Source: Psettodes erumei
Taxonomy: Eukaryota; Chordata; Actinopteri; Pleuronectiformes; Psettodidae
NCBI GenBank assembly: GCA_016785225.1
Contig: JAFBJZ010000416.1
Location: 124,001-188,000, forward strand
Reading direction: 5' to 3'
DNA length: 64,000 bases
Shown: piece after piece, positions 1 through 13,934 of the stretch
Position numbering within the stretch: the stretch's first letter is position 1
Layout: every line of letters begins with the position of its first letter
Position numbers and translations under genes: made by a program
Notes under the pieces: generated by a model
Told to the model about the DNA's origin: nothing
The model's input: only the letters and a program-made list of their open reading frames with translations
The model's database searches: none

Positions 1-1145
1 CTCGCCCGAGCTCGCACCGGGCCGAGAGACGCCGCTTCCGATCCCCTTTCCGAACGGTTTCGGTGGGACTCTAACGGCGAATCAACCTGACGGGAGGCGG
101 AGGAGAGGAGGGAGAGGCCTTAACACTAAAACAAGCGCTCTGCGTTCACGAGCGAGCGCGGGAGGAGGCCGAAACGAGAGAGGGGCGAGTGAAAAGAGCG
201 GGAGAGAGCGAGCGAGCATAGGTGCGCTTTTGTGTCGGCTCTTCCTACGCGGTGGCAAATTACAGTAATCGGTCACGGAGCGCGTATCGGGGGTGACGCT
301 TGATGAATAGCTCGGAGACAGGGCCGCCCTTATCAAGAGCCCGGGCTCTAATTGAAAGCGGGGACATTTGGACTTCGTCTCCGAGCCGGCGAGATTCGGG
401 GAGGCAGGTACCTGGAGGTCCGGCCGCCCGCCGCCGCCCGTAAAACAAATCGCCCCGCAGCAGATGCCGGGGTAATTATTCACGCGCGCGAGCTGTCGTA
501 AATATTAGCCGCGCGGACCCGAGCCCGCAGGAGCGAGGGATGGGAGAGGCGGAGAGGGAGGCGATAACAAAGGGAAAGTCTGGGCGAAGACACGAAAGGT
601 GGAGAAAGTAAAAGGCAAAAGAAAAGAGAAATGGGTACGGGTGGGGAGAAAAACAAGAAGGCGGGGGGGGGAGGGGGTATGGGCGGAGTTGGCGCTGCCA
701 TCCAGACAATTTAATTAGGTGTCACCACAGGACGGAGCGGCTCAATGGATTGGTTCCAAGTCTCCTTGAGAGTGCAAAGCAGGAGTATTTGTTATATGTC
801 CGGCGCTATCACGCGCTCGCCACCCGTCCGCGCTTTGTTTCAGCGAAGCGCTGGGCCCGATAAATTAACCGAACGGGCCGAGGTGCGCTTTCCCCAGCTT
901 TTTACGGCCGGCCCCGCTCGTTCTCCCCCGGCGGAGGGGAGCAGGGGGAGGGAGGGGGGGGCGCCGGACGGTACCAATATCAAGTTACCGCGCTTGAGGC
1001 TGACACGAGGCCCCGGGCTTCATTTACAGCGCTGTACCGGTACTGAGGTTTCAATTTTTATGTTCGGAGGGGGGGGGGGGGTAAATGCAATCCCTACACT
1101 TTTTTTTTTTTTCCCCCTTTACAAGGCGACTGCACGCATCCTCAC
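1..1145 (-). other. trrap: trrap intron 56 (partial)
   Basis: GC- and CpG-rich intron sequence with G runs (660-680, 1068-1081) and a T run (1100-1112). No translation matching the next TRRAP segment, and no other gene, was seen. Confidence 0.8.
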
Positions 1146-3996
1146 CTGCACCAGAGCCTCCTTCATTGCGGCCCAGTTGGAAACCCTCCAGGCGCACTCC
1201 AGCACCAGGTAAGGGTTTGAGTGGCCTTTCGACTGGCCGTACTCCGTCAGCGGTTCCCACTGGTTCAGTTCCTTGGAACAGCTGGACGTGAAGAAAAAGG
1301 GTTTTAAGTTTAGGCGACTTAAATTCAGGCTTTTGTGCAACGGCGTTATGACTTTTGACGGCGGCGTAGATTCCCAGTGATGGAACTGGGTGCCACGTCC
1401 GTACACGTGGAAAAACATAAATGTCGCGCAGGAAGTCGGTTTCGTTCGTCAGATTCTTCAAATATTGGGATTTCTGGGTAAGTCGTGACAGGGCGAATGG
1501 AATAAATGTCGGCGCTCAGCCGGCTGACGCTCGGCGTGCGACGCAGACGGAGCGCGTCTCTTCCCGTTGCGGGAACCTTACCGTATCCAGTGGTCCTCCC
1601 ATAGCTGGTACTCGGGGAAGATGGCCGGGGAGACGTTGCTCCTCTCGTGCTCCTTGCGAGCCTTCTCCATCGCCTTCTCGTAGCTTTCCTGCGCCTGAAC
1701 GGACACGAGGATAACGTTTGTGGCAACCAGTGCGCGCGTGCCAGCGGCATTTATTTATTTGCAGGCGTGTAAATTTGACGGAAGTCCGCGTTTTTTCTCT
1801 CTCACCTGTTCGAAGAAGCCGTGCTGCTCGTAGGCGATGGCGGTGGCCGTCTCCGGAAACTTGCACCTCTTCTGCCACAGGCCCGCCCACATGTCTTCCT
1901 CTTGGAGCAGAGAGTAGAGCTCTGCCAGGGAGTCCAAGATATCCTGCGGAGAAAACGGAGCAAACGTGTGGGACGAGGACAAATTGGGAAGATTTGCAGC
2001 GATCGAGCGGCATCGCCGACGAGTCCCGCTCAAACGGGAAACACAAGCTAATACGGTTCAGCGTTTGGATCAGAGTGCGGTACCTGCTGCGGCGGCGTGA
2101 TGCTCTCCTGCTCGTAGAACTCGGCGCTCTGCTTGGGCTTGCTGTGCAGGCTGAGGCCCTTCTCGAACGCCTGCTGCTCCAGCATCAGGGTGGAGCGCAG
2201 CCAGAGGTTGTGCGTCTTGCCCAGGTACTTGAGCACGCAGGGGCGGATGGGGATCGGGGGCACGCACTGCGACATGGCCTCCACGAAGCAGTTGAGGGCG
2301 CTGGGCTGGCAGTCGCGCTGGGCCTGGTGGCTGCCGCTGCACAGGAACGGGCTCATCTCTCCCGACAAAGCCTGGAGGGGCGGGAAAGAGACAGAAAGCG
2401 AGTTCAACGGCCGCCTGGTCGCGACGGGGCGAGTGACAAATTCTATGCAGCCTCCCCGTGGATTAGGATCAAAACAAACATGATCAGGGTTCATTAATTT
2501 CACGGGGAGAGGAGCGATTTCAAATACACCTTGATACATTCGCTGTATTGCGTATTTTCTACACATACACGGCGCATATCTAAGCAGCGCCAGAAACTAC
2601 GAGCATTTTGGTAACGACTTTAATGCAACCGACCGACCGCCGTTTATTTAAGGCATCGGGAATATGAAAAAAAAGAGCCTTTCGCGTTCTGAACGGCACA
2701 ATCCTGAGCCTCTCGGGACGACCCCCGACTTTGAGCGTGACCGCTGGGTTTGCGCTCCAATAATCTGACTGACACGCCCCTCAGAAATAAATGATGTATC
2801 ATTAATGGGTGTGAGTCGCACTGCCTGTTGACAGACGGGAATAATTAACGCTTTGATGGTCACTTTAATTAGGGGAGGTGGAGGAGGAGGAGGAGGACGC
2901 CGATGTCATCAAAGGCCTTTCTATGGAGGAAATCTGCTTTTCCGTCATTCTCATGAAATAATCAGCCCGTAATCGTGAAGCCCGAGCACGAGTAATCACT
3001 CTCTTTTCACCAGAAATTGATACGGTGTCACGCCGGCGTGAAGGCAGGCGTCAGAATAAACGCATTCGCCCCCTCCACGAGAAGAAAACATCGCCGCGTC
3101 GGATCCGTCTTTCTGTCGACCTCGTCGCTCCGGCGTTTGGGAGCTCAATCACTTCAAATCAAGGCCTTTTGACGAGTCGCCAAATACTCCATATTCATCC
3201 GGTTCATTAAACTCATTACAGCCTTCCTCCGCCAGCCCCCCCCCCCGTTTCTAAATTTAGCAAAAACGGGTCCGTCCTCATTAAGCGGAAGTATACGCCG
3301 TTTTTGAGACAGAAAATAGGATGGCCAAGGTCAGAGTTACCGTCGCGCTTGTTAAAATCGTCATTGCGCGGGAAAGGATGCACGGGGTCGCGTGGGTGAG
3401 CGCGCGGAGTGGGACCGTTTTTTCCAAATGACAAAGTCCAAAAAATACTTTTGGGAGGAGCGGAAGTAAGAGCAGCATTTGCGATTCATAAAAACGGTGC
3501 GCGGCGCCGGAGTCGCCCCCGAGGCTCGCCGCACTGGGGGATACTCACGTGCTGCTGCCGGTCCGACAGGATCTTCCACAGGCGGGGGAAGAGCTGAACC
3601 CAGGTCCTCTCGGCCAGCGGCGTGGAGATGTGACAGAGCTGGACCAGGGCGTTCAGGAGCGCCCCCGTCTAACACGGCAGAGAAAGGAAAAAAAAAAAAA
3701 GAGAGAGAAAGAGGCAGCCGCTGACTTAGCAATCGTCGTCCTTGGAGACCGGAGAGAACTATTTACTGTCCTACTGGGTGGTTAATTGTGTTTGACTGAT
3801 GTCCCAGGTCAAAAAGATTTGCTCTTGATTTTATAGGTGGAATAAAAATGAGCCGGGTTCTGGATCGTGAAAAACAGCAGAGTTACGGGAAAGTGTGGGG
3901 GGTTCGATGAAGTTCAATATCTCAGACATTCTCCTGCAGCGCCGCCGCTGAGCGATCGGGGTCATTTGAAACCCCTTAGCATAATGGTCGGATATA

Positions 3997-4029
<33 letters not shown>

Positions 4030-6581
4030 GGGCCTTGTCAAAATCCAGTCGGTTTCTGCAAACCATCGGCACGGTTACCTTGACTTCCCGCAGCGAGTCG
4101 AGGAACTTGTCGTGGCGGTTGGTGAGCATGTGCAGTTGGTTGCCCGTGTCTCTCTCGGCCTGCTCCTTGGTCTTGGGGAGGGCGGTCTGGTCGCCCGGCG
4201 CTAACTCGATGTCTATTTCCACGTCCTGATGAGAGGGAAAACAATCGCGATTGGAGACGGCGTCGACGTCCGGTCGTCACGCTGGACGCGAGACGTGCAT
4301 TTTGACGGGGGAAATCGCGTGAATTCAACCATCCCCGGCGTTTAAGTTATGGGTTGAGGAATAAGAACGGAGCTTTAATTTCGTCTCACTGCCCGTGGCA
4401 CATAACTCAAACCCCAACGGGATGAACACGGGTCCCACCTCCTCCTTGGTCTCGCTGTTCTCCCTCTCGCGCGGCTCCTGCTTGACGTGCGTCGCCATGG
4501 CGAAGGCGGCGCGGTCGTGGCTGTCGGCCAGGTTGATGACGTTGGTGATGGACGGCAGCATGGACCCCTGGCAGCTGGTGCCGATGATGGTGTTGCGTTC
4601 GCACACCGCCAGCAGCAGCTAACAAGAGGGAAACACAGGGAGGTTGGTACCGGTAAATGACGCGGCAAGTGACAGATACCCCGCCCCCCCCTCCAAAAAA
4701 AAAAAAAAAAAAAAAAAAAGAGAGACAGCATCCGAGGCGGCGCTCTGTTTACCTCTATGCACTGTTTGATCCAGAAGTGGCTGCCCATGGCCTCCCAGTT
4801 CTGAGAGCAGCAGATGTAGAGCAGCCTCTCGTAGACGCGCCGCTTCATGGAGGCGTCGAACACCTCGAAGAACTTGGCTCGGATCAGCGGCTGAGTGCAG
4901 CGCAGCCCCGAGAGGAACGCCGGCTCCAGCTTAGACGTGATGTCGCTCCCCGAGAGGCTCTCGTCCCTGAGTGACGCGACGGACAAAGGAAAAAAAAAAA
5001 CAACAAAAAAACATTGATTTGATACCGGATTTCACTTGGTGAAAGATTCGCGAAAAGCTGAGTGCAGGCTGGGGGCTTCTTTTTTGCCGTTTTGTTGTCC
5101 TGCATGTGGGAAAATTGGACAGGAGCACGTTTTTATTTACTTTTGTGCCATGTCACTCTTTTAAAGCCGGGGGGGTGGGGGCACAGCAGCCAGTGGCGCC
5201 GCAGTCGCCGAATGGACGTGGTTTGCGGAGCCGAAAGGCGGGACGCGCCGCAGCTGCGTGCCGCCCTCATCTGCGCCGTTCCCTCAAATCGCTCGCCGTC
5301 CCGCAGCAGCTGCTTGCTGTTCCATTAGCATCGCTCGGCGTCCACCGCGGCTCGACGGCTCGCCTTAAAGCCCCGCGACACGGAGAGCAGATGGCGCGGA
5401 GGGATGCGGGCTACATTTGGCTTGATTGAATGCGTATGCACGGGAGACGGAGAGCGCCGCGGTTTTGATGAATAGCTGGCAAGGGGGCGCCCCTCCCCCG
5501 CCTGCTGGGTGTCCTGCCGCGAGCCGTCCCGAGCCCTGACACTGCTGAAGCCCGCCGTGAATGACCCCGATGGCCGTATCTGTCCCCGCATCAGCACCGC
5601 TTGTCGTCCTCGCCCCTTTGCGTGCAACGCTCCTCTTCCTTCGCCGTTTCGCTATCTGGAGCTGCGACTTCCATCAATTTCTTCCTCTGCTTCCAGCGGA
5701 TTCTAAACACTTCTGTCAGCCGTTCACGATCTATCTTTCCCTATCCTTACTTCCATCTATTAAAAAAAAAAAGGGCACAAAACTTACTCTTCAACCCCCC
5801 ACACGCAAACACTCCACTCGCCGTTTTCCGCCGCACTCGGTTCCAAACCTCCCGCGTCTTTCCCCGCCTCAACCTCCTGACCTTCATCGCTCCCGCTAAG
5901 ATGGATGCAAGGGCGGCGCGGTGCGGCGGCGGCGGCGGCAGCGGCACGGCCATTTGGCCATGTGATGAATAGCGGTAATTACCTGTAGACGTAATTAACG
6001 AGGTCCAGGAACTGGGCGTTTAACTCAAGTTCATCGGGGAAGCGCTTCTCTATGTAGGTCATCATCTTCACCAGCAAGATGGACTTCTCGCGCAGGTTCG
6101 GCATCTGGTGGGGGGGGATGAAAGATGAAGAGCGCAGGAAGAGGAAAGAAAATGTTTTTAAAAATTATTCGGTTATTTCCTCATTAATGCATCTCTCTCT
6201 GTTCACCTCAGACCTTTACTCCAGCTTAAATAAAGACAAAATGTGGAATTCCCGCCCGCCGAATCCCACATTTTTACGCCCGCGTGCGTCACACTTGTAC
6301 GCAACTCATGGCCGGCTGGCCGAGGCCGAGGTTCAGAAGCGTCCCCCGCCTGGAAAAAGACCTCCTCCTCCTCCTCCTCACCTGGTTGGCGGCCATGGGG
6401 GAATTGTTTTTCACCCACTCCTCCACGATCTTGACGACGGCGCGGAGGATCTTGGGGTCGGGCGACTTCTCGATCAGCGAGGTGAGGATGACCTGGATGA
6501 AGTTCTTCCGCATCTCCATGCTCATGACGGAGAGCCGGGTCTTCACCAGCTCAAGGCTGAGCATCACCAGCTCGCTGGTCA
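1146..6581 (-). CDS. trrap: trrap exons 47-56, last HEAT repeats and start of FAT domain (residues about 2297-2849)
   Basis: Segments 6581-6382, 6104-5983, 4966-4753, 4618-4439, 4225-4079, 3668-3549, 2371-2084, 1943-1806, 1694-1582, 1281-1146. The block includes the acidic linker around EEDVEIDIELAPGDQ (exons 50-51). From exon 53 onward come the TPR-like repeats of the FAT domain (KYLGKTHNLWLRS, DMWAGLWQKRC, EYQLWEDHWI, SNWAAMKEALVQ). Exon 56 ends in phase 0 with CAG|GTGAGG at 1146; the next exon lies beyond position 1. FAT wraps the kinase-like domain in the finished protein. Confidence 0.95.
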
Positions 6582-9500
6582 CTGTGGGGAAAAAAACGGG
6601 GAGGGAAAGGAAATGGCTTTTGCTCTTTCTTTCTTTTTTTAAAAAAAAAATTTCTCGCTATCCCAAACTGCGAGAGCCGCAAAAGAAAATACAATTTCAC
6701 CTTGTGTCCTATTTTCTCAAGAGTCGAGCTGGCCTCGCTCACATCACCAATTTAACATTTTGCTGTTTTTTTGTTTTTTTTTTTACAGTGATAGCAGCCA
6801 AAATGAAACAGTTCCAGCGCAATCTGTGCTCCGGTTAAGATTATTAGATTAGCGCGACATGAGCAGTCTTTCGGAGGCAAAGGCCTTGCCGGTCAGATAG
6901 CCTTTGGTCTTAGTGACTATAACTGCTCCTGGTGGAGAGTAAATGTCTGCGTTTCCCGATATAGTCATTAGGGCCCCATTTAAGGCCCCGATAGAATCTC
7001 ACAACCATTACCTCGCCTCTGAAGTAGCAACAGGAATTATGTGCTGCCTGCTTCCATAAACCCGGCGGAGCCGAGCTCGGAGGAGGGAGAGAACGGGAAA
7101 CCTTAATGAATTTTGTAATAGGTATGACAGAGCTATGAGAACAAAAGAAAAAAGAAGGACCTAAGCGTTTAGGGGAAACTGGTGAACCCCTTCACCATCG
7201 CTGACAGACGTAGGAGGCGAGCTGTGACTCGAAGTGCCGCGATTTTAAAAGGAGCCCGGTAAATGTCTTGGCCACACATGGAGACGTAACTTGGGACATA
7301 AAGGAGGACGAGGTGGGACGAGACTCCCTGTGTGGTCGGGGAATTACTGTGACTGGCAACATGTTTTCGTTGGGGGTTCATGTGCGCGTGAGTTTTTAAT
7401 CCATGCTAGCTGCTGTGATCACTGTCATCCAGCCAGTTGATTTAATGATGAATTAAACTGTTGTATCTTATTTTTTGTCTGAATGGATCTGGGTATTAGC
7501 GACAGATATACGTGCATCCGTTCCAAATCCGGTCTTCGCGCACCCGCGCCTGGCTTCTCCCCACCTCTCCCACCGGATTCGTGTCCGCCGCGCCTACCTG
7601 TGCTGGTTTCGGTGACCCCGGGTTGGCCTGCTGGGGGCTCAGGTGCTCGCGCACCATCTTCTGGAGCGAGCGCATGAACACGGAGATGAGGCGGTCGATG
7701 TAGCTGGCGTTGTAGCTGCAGGCCGACTTCAGGATCATCAGCGTCCCTGGAAGACAGATGAAGGGGGGGGGATGCGATAATCTAGATAAGCGCCTCAACC
7801 TTTGCGGGGCGAAGGTAACGAGCGTACAGCGTGTCACGGTGGCGGGGATAGGCGTGAGTAATGCCTCGCTCTGTCGCTGCTCTCCGGAGGGGACACAAAT
7901 GTTAAACTAACAACCCACCACCACCACCACCACCTCCTCCCCGGCCAGACGGATGCAACCCATCAGCGCTACGTCTTTTTCCAGGACGCCACTGACCGCA
8001 ACTGCCATTTTCAGGAAGCCGTATCAAATGGCGTTACTTTCAGACCGCTCTCCGATAGCCGTCTGGTCACCTTGAGGTGCTGGGATGAAATCCAAGTAAC
8101 GGTCCCCTCAGAATACGCCCCCGACGCTAAATCGGTTCCATAAATACTCCGCTTCATCCGTGTGGATAACGGTAATGTTTGCGCGGGGAGGTCGGCCGAA
8201 AGGAGCGATCCGTCCCGGGGCGACCTTTTCCCCCGAACCGCTGGGCTGTGGGCTCTCCGTTTAAACAGACCAGATGTTACGCCGGGCGGCGGGGGGCCCC
8301 CCCGTCGGCTTGCATTTTAACGGCCCGCTCGCCGGCTTAATTGCCGAAAGCGACGGAGAGGTGGCTCGGTTCCGTCGGAAAAAGAGGGGGAGTGTGAAAA
8401 ATAAAAAATAAATAAATATAAAAGGAAAGGAAAAAACGGCAGGGTTTATGAGCAACAGAGTGAGAGTGACGAGCGGGCTTACCAAACAGCTGCGTGGGGT
8501 TGGTGTTGCTCGTGGCTTTCTCGTAGTTGGTGAGTCCCTCGTAGATGACTTTGCCCACAGCGGCGTACAGACACTCCAATTCCTCATACTTAGACGCCAC
8601 GGTCGACGTGCCTGGAGGAAGACAGCGACATTTTCCTTCGAACGAGGGGCTGGCTGGAAATCGAACGCCTCGCCTTTAAAACCGCGGGGGCAGGGCAAAA
8701 CAAGCCCGAGAATTTGAGCGTCAATTTTTTCCCCTAACGGGACGGGGCGGCGGGGGTCAAACACTTCGGCGCTCTCCGGCAGGGGAGGCGGCGATTTTCT
8801 CCGCCGCCCCGTTCTAATTCAAGCGCTCGGATACTCACTGGGCTCGGTGGGGAAGATGCTCATGAGGCGGGAGAGGAGGGAGTGGACGGCCCGCAGGACC
8901 TTGGTGTTGCCGCAGGTCATGCACGCGGCGATGCCCCGCTGCAGGGGCTTGAAGTGGGCCAGGATGGCCGGGGACTGCAGCACGGTCAGCAGGAAGCACA
9001 GGATCTCCAGACCGGTGCAGATGTTGGAGATGTTGGCCTGCGCCGGTTGCTCCTGGGGGGGAGGAATGGGCACAGCGGCAGAGCGGTGAGGAAAAAGCGC
9101 GTAGGCGAGAACAATGGATGAGAGAAACAAAAGAGTCCGATGGGCTGTTGTGCAGATTCATCTGGAGATACATTAATCATTCAAGTTTTCATTCCATATA
9201 AATTCCAGGCAACTGGGGAAAAAAAAAATCTATATTCTACACACAGAGGTGATTCTCACACGCGAGGACCACGGCGTCGTGATCGCCGCTAACCCAGAGA
9301 TCAATGGCCAACACCAGGCACTAATTTTGTCTAAATTGCAAATCAAGGTTAGCGACGGCGGCGAGGCCGAGAGGATAATCTGGGGCAGGTCTGCGGCACT
9401 AATCTCGGCTAATGAACAAGGTGACTCTCGTGATAAGACTGCTGGTAGATATTAGGGGCGGTATCGATTCGGCGCTGTATTAACAGAACGGGACCGTGTC

Positions 9501-10406
9501 TCCGGAGCCGGGCGGAACGGGGCATGTATGTGCTTTGTGTGCGTGTCCTCTGCCCCCCGCCCCCAACGCCACTCCCCTGACTCTTAATCACTGTCACGCC
9601 ACTACAATGAGATGATAAAAAGGTAATCCGATTTAGAATATTGTTCGTTAGTCTGAGTCAGGCGGCCGGGGCAGGTAGAGCATGCTCCCGGGGGGTTTGG
9701 GGGAGGAGGCCCGTGTATGTGCATCTGCATAAGACCTAGAGAAAGCCCTGATTTGTCAGACCGTCCCCTGGGGGGGGGGGTCCCCGGTAGAGACGAGTGA
9801 CGATCGCCGCCACGCCGATGATAACCCCGTCTGAACAGCGGCGCCAAAATCAGACCAGAGATGAGCGGAGGGGAAGGGAGCGACGGATGAAAAGAGAGAG
9901 AGAGAGGAGAGGCTGCGATAAGAGGGCGGAAAATAAAAAAGGAAGAGACGAGAGGAAGTGGCGGGGCAGCCGGAGACGGAGACAAAGGCGAGGAGCGAGG
10001 GCGGAGAGGCGCCGTGGGGGGGGGGGCGACACAGAGGGCAGGGATGAGGAGTTTAGGATGAAGGGGAGTCGGGGGCGAGCGAGGAAGGCACAGTTCAACC
10101 CGGGCGGACTCCCAGTTATCTCGCCGCCGTCATTATTTTGTCATTATGGCGGGTTCCTCACTTCATGCATTACTGATAACAGACAAAAAGGACTTTGGAA
10201 GGCGTCGGAGCAAACACCGAGGCAGAGCTTAGGGGAAACTCGGGCGGCCGCTGGGCGGGCGAACGGCAGAGGCGCGGGGCGTTATCCCTTCATGGTTTGC
10301 CGCTTATTGCTGCGAGGCGCGACGGCAACGGGCCGGGATGCTCGGAAAAAAATCTGTTTAAACAGGTTCGCCCTGCACTGTCGCGAACAACTTGAAATTA
10401 TCTGCG

Positions 10407-10439
<33 letters not shown>

Positions 10440-13400
10440 GAGACTGTTTTCGTCACTCCCCCATAACTGAACTGAAAAGATAAGCCAGACGCTTTCAGGA
10501 AGTTCATTTTAACCGGCGGGAGATCCGAGGAAAAGCCACGGCAGGTCTGCGCGCGGCGTCTGACGGGCTCCCTCGAGAAACGCGGCGGCGCAAGCGCGAA
10601 TGCCGGCGGCTACGTGAAACCTAAAGGCGGCCTATTCGCCTTCGTCGACGCCGAGGCGCGCGCGCGCCGCCTTACCACGGTCATCAGCAGCTTGTCGAAC
10701 CACTGCAGCTTGAGCTCGGCGCGAGGCCACATGTCCGTCCTGAGGGCGGTCTTCATCAGGCTGACGCAGCGGCGGGACAGCAGCTCCCCCGGGGACCCGG
10801 CCACGTTGGTGCTGTCGTTCACCTAGACGGGAGAGAGGGGGGATCCATTCAGTATCACAATAAAGTTATCAGGCTGAATACAAAAGACAGATTCCGTCCG
10901 TTCCTCCTCGTCCGTTCTGCGAGCGCCGGCGGTTACGTGGAAGGCTTTATTCAACGCAGATGGTTGGATGAGCAGTGAGAATGGCGCTCCCCCCAAAAAG
11001 TAGGAAAAGTCAGTCAAGGTGAGCGAAATCTCAACAGTCTATTTCGGGCTCGTAACTAAGGTCATCACCGTCACTACAACAAGGGACAGCTGCGTGCGGA
11101 GACACACAAAGTGACTGTCGTGTGTGTCCGTGCCGTGAATTGTGTAGAGATGCGTGGAGGACAGCCACCAGGTGTGTCCTACCTTCACCACCGGGGGGGG
11201 TCGGAGCGGTTGTGTCCTACCTGGCAGGCGGACCTGTACCTGGCGTGCGCGAGTGAGACGAAGCGCTGTGTGCGCGCGTTGATGGCGAGGGTATTACCTG
11301 GCACGCGATCCTGATGAGGAAGTTGACCACGGTGTCCGTGTGCTGTTTCTCCACGGGCTTGGTGAGCATGGTCTCTGTGCCCGGCATGGACTGGCTGCGG
11401 CCAAACACCTACAAATACATACGACGCATAATTACTAACGTGTCAAGGTCGTTTCTGGGTTTTTTTGATACCGACGACAAAAGACAAATAAAGACAAAAA
11501 ATAAAAAGATTTATATCTCCAGTGACTGCAGACCTTAACAGGGGCTATGATATTCTGATAATTATCCCGGCGACTTTCTGAGCAATTAACATTTCCACAG
11601 CTCTGGCAAGGGAAGAAAAAAAAACAAAAATCAAACGCTGCGACTGCATTTCTCTCCTGACGTCAGCCGAAAAAGGACGCTGGAAATTAAACTGCCGCCA
11701 AAGACCCGGGCCCGTGCGGAGTGAAAGCACAGCGGCTTTTCGTTTTCGGAACTGGAGTGATTTTTTTTTTTCCCCAGACATCGTACTGAGAAAATAGCCC
11801 ATCTTAGAATGCACAGTGTGTGATGTGCAATGCTTTTGCAGGGCCTTAGATGCATGTTGTTATTCCGGCTCAATAGGATTTTTAAATGTCAGCTTTGGTA
11901 CAGGCGTGCTAATTTTACAGACCTACAACACAGCAACAAGAATAAAAATAGACTTTTAAAAGATGACTTTTTTCCCCAGACCATATGGCGCAATTCACCA
12001 ACTATGAGTCGGATTCTGAAAGAGGCACTTCCTGCAATAAAAGGCACTGCGGGGATTCCAGATGAAACGGTAAAGCTGCAGTGCTGTTGTGAGAAAAAAA
12101 CCCAACACAACTAAAAAGGATTCTAGCGGCGGCAACCGTGCCGTCGTCTCGTCTCAGGCAGAAAAAAGAAAAAAAAGATCGTCTGAGCGACTGCCGGCTG
12201 AGCTCACCGCGGAGGCAGCTCCGGCCGCCGTGCGGAACCTCTTGACGTCCTGTCCGGCGCCGGCGGCTTCCAGGGACAGCCCTCTCTTCACGGCGCCCCC
12301 GCTGGTTCCCTCGCCGCCAGCGGCCGCCTCGGCCTCGGACTCCGGCTGCAACGAAGGGAGGGGGGTGTTGAGAGAATGTACAAACGCGTGCGTATCTTGT
12401 CGTGGTTTCTGCCCAGTCGTGAGTTTTCATGAATAAGCAAACTTTTAAACCTCCATGATGAAGTTTCTGCAGCGTTTTTGTCTAGATTTGGGTGCGGCTG
12501 TGTATATGCGTGATCCGAGGACGCACCTGTTGGTCCTTTATCCTCTGCAACTCCCACTTGATGACCACCTCGGCCAGGTCCACCGCCAGCTTCCTCTGCT
12601 CGATGGTCACGCTGGGGGTGAAGCCCAGACGCTGCATGGCGCCGATCATGTGCTGCACCAGGTGGTGGCGCACGGGGTAGTACACCTGGAAAAAGAGAGG
12701 AGAGGGGAGAAAAAAGAAAGGCGATTAGCCGGACTCATCTAACGGCGCATAAAATTAAGCAGCGAGTCGGCACGTTGAATTTCGAGCTCGCAGAGGCTCG
12801 CATATTCGGTGTTCTAAACCCAAACTGTTAGCGAGGACTATGCTGCATTTTCTTTTCCTAAAGCATGAATGGCAGATGGTCACTGCTGCCAGTGAGGTGG
12901 TGGCGAACAGATGAAAGCGGCACACGCAGAACTCCCGACTTCAGCGGAAAACGCCGGCGTGGCTCGAGGGCTCATCGGAAAACGAGGGCCGCATTTGTTT
13001 CCGCGCGAGCCTGCTTCCGGTTTGGAGAGCGTGGGCCGCGCGAAGCAGCGTCACGCGGCGCTAGCTCCCGCCGAGACAGGGCGGGGGTCCTCGATCGCTC
13101 GGAGACACTTGGTCCAACTCCAAAGCCGCGTTCCCCCACTTAGTTTCAAGGACATGATGGCACGCACTTAGCCCCCCGAGCGCTCGCGCTCTCGAGAGCC
13201 ACTCAGCCCCCGGCCGCGATTAAAAAAAAAAAAACAACAAAAAAAAAAAACGAAGCCGCGTCTCTCCAGCTGCGGACACGCGCGCGGGACAAAGGGAGCG
13301 AGAGATGAGATGTCTATCTGAGGGCCGTCGCCGGTGTCAAAGAATATTAAAGCGTCTCACTTGGCGGGTAATTACAGTCGATAGAGCGGGACTTCACAGC

Positions 13401-13903
13401 CCCTTAATGACAGAGCGGCTAAGCCCTGTCCATCACGTGTGCGCCCAGACAAACACACGCGCGCGCCATTCCTCCGTTTCTTTATCGCGCTCGCACACAA
13501 AGTCTCTCATCTGTCTGTCATTATCTCCTCCCCAGTGTAATTATGCTGATGTGATTACATTAGATTAGTCATCTGGCCCAGTGAGAGCGGCCTGTCAGCG
13601 AGACAGAGAGGGGAGCGGAGGAAAAATGTCAGTCTTCCGCCGAGAGGCCGTCGCTCTTCTGACGGGCGAGGCGGCGAGAGGGCAGAGGGCGTCTCCGAAG
13701 CTTAAGGAGGGGGGGGGGGCAAGCGGTCGCTATCGACTCCACCGCCCGGAGTTAATGACCCGGCACTCGACTCGGAGGCGACGGCACCACCGTCGTGGTT
13801 TAAAGTTCCTTTAAACTAATACGATAAAAAAAACTATTAATAGAGCTTTTTATTCCATTGCCCTGTGGAGTGGTGCTATGTGATTCAGGGCATTTAGATA
13901 ATC

Positions 13904-13934
<31 letters not shown>

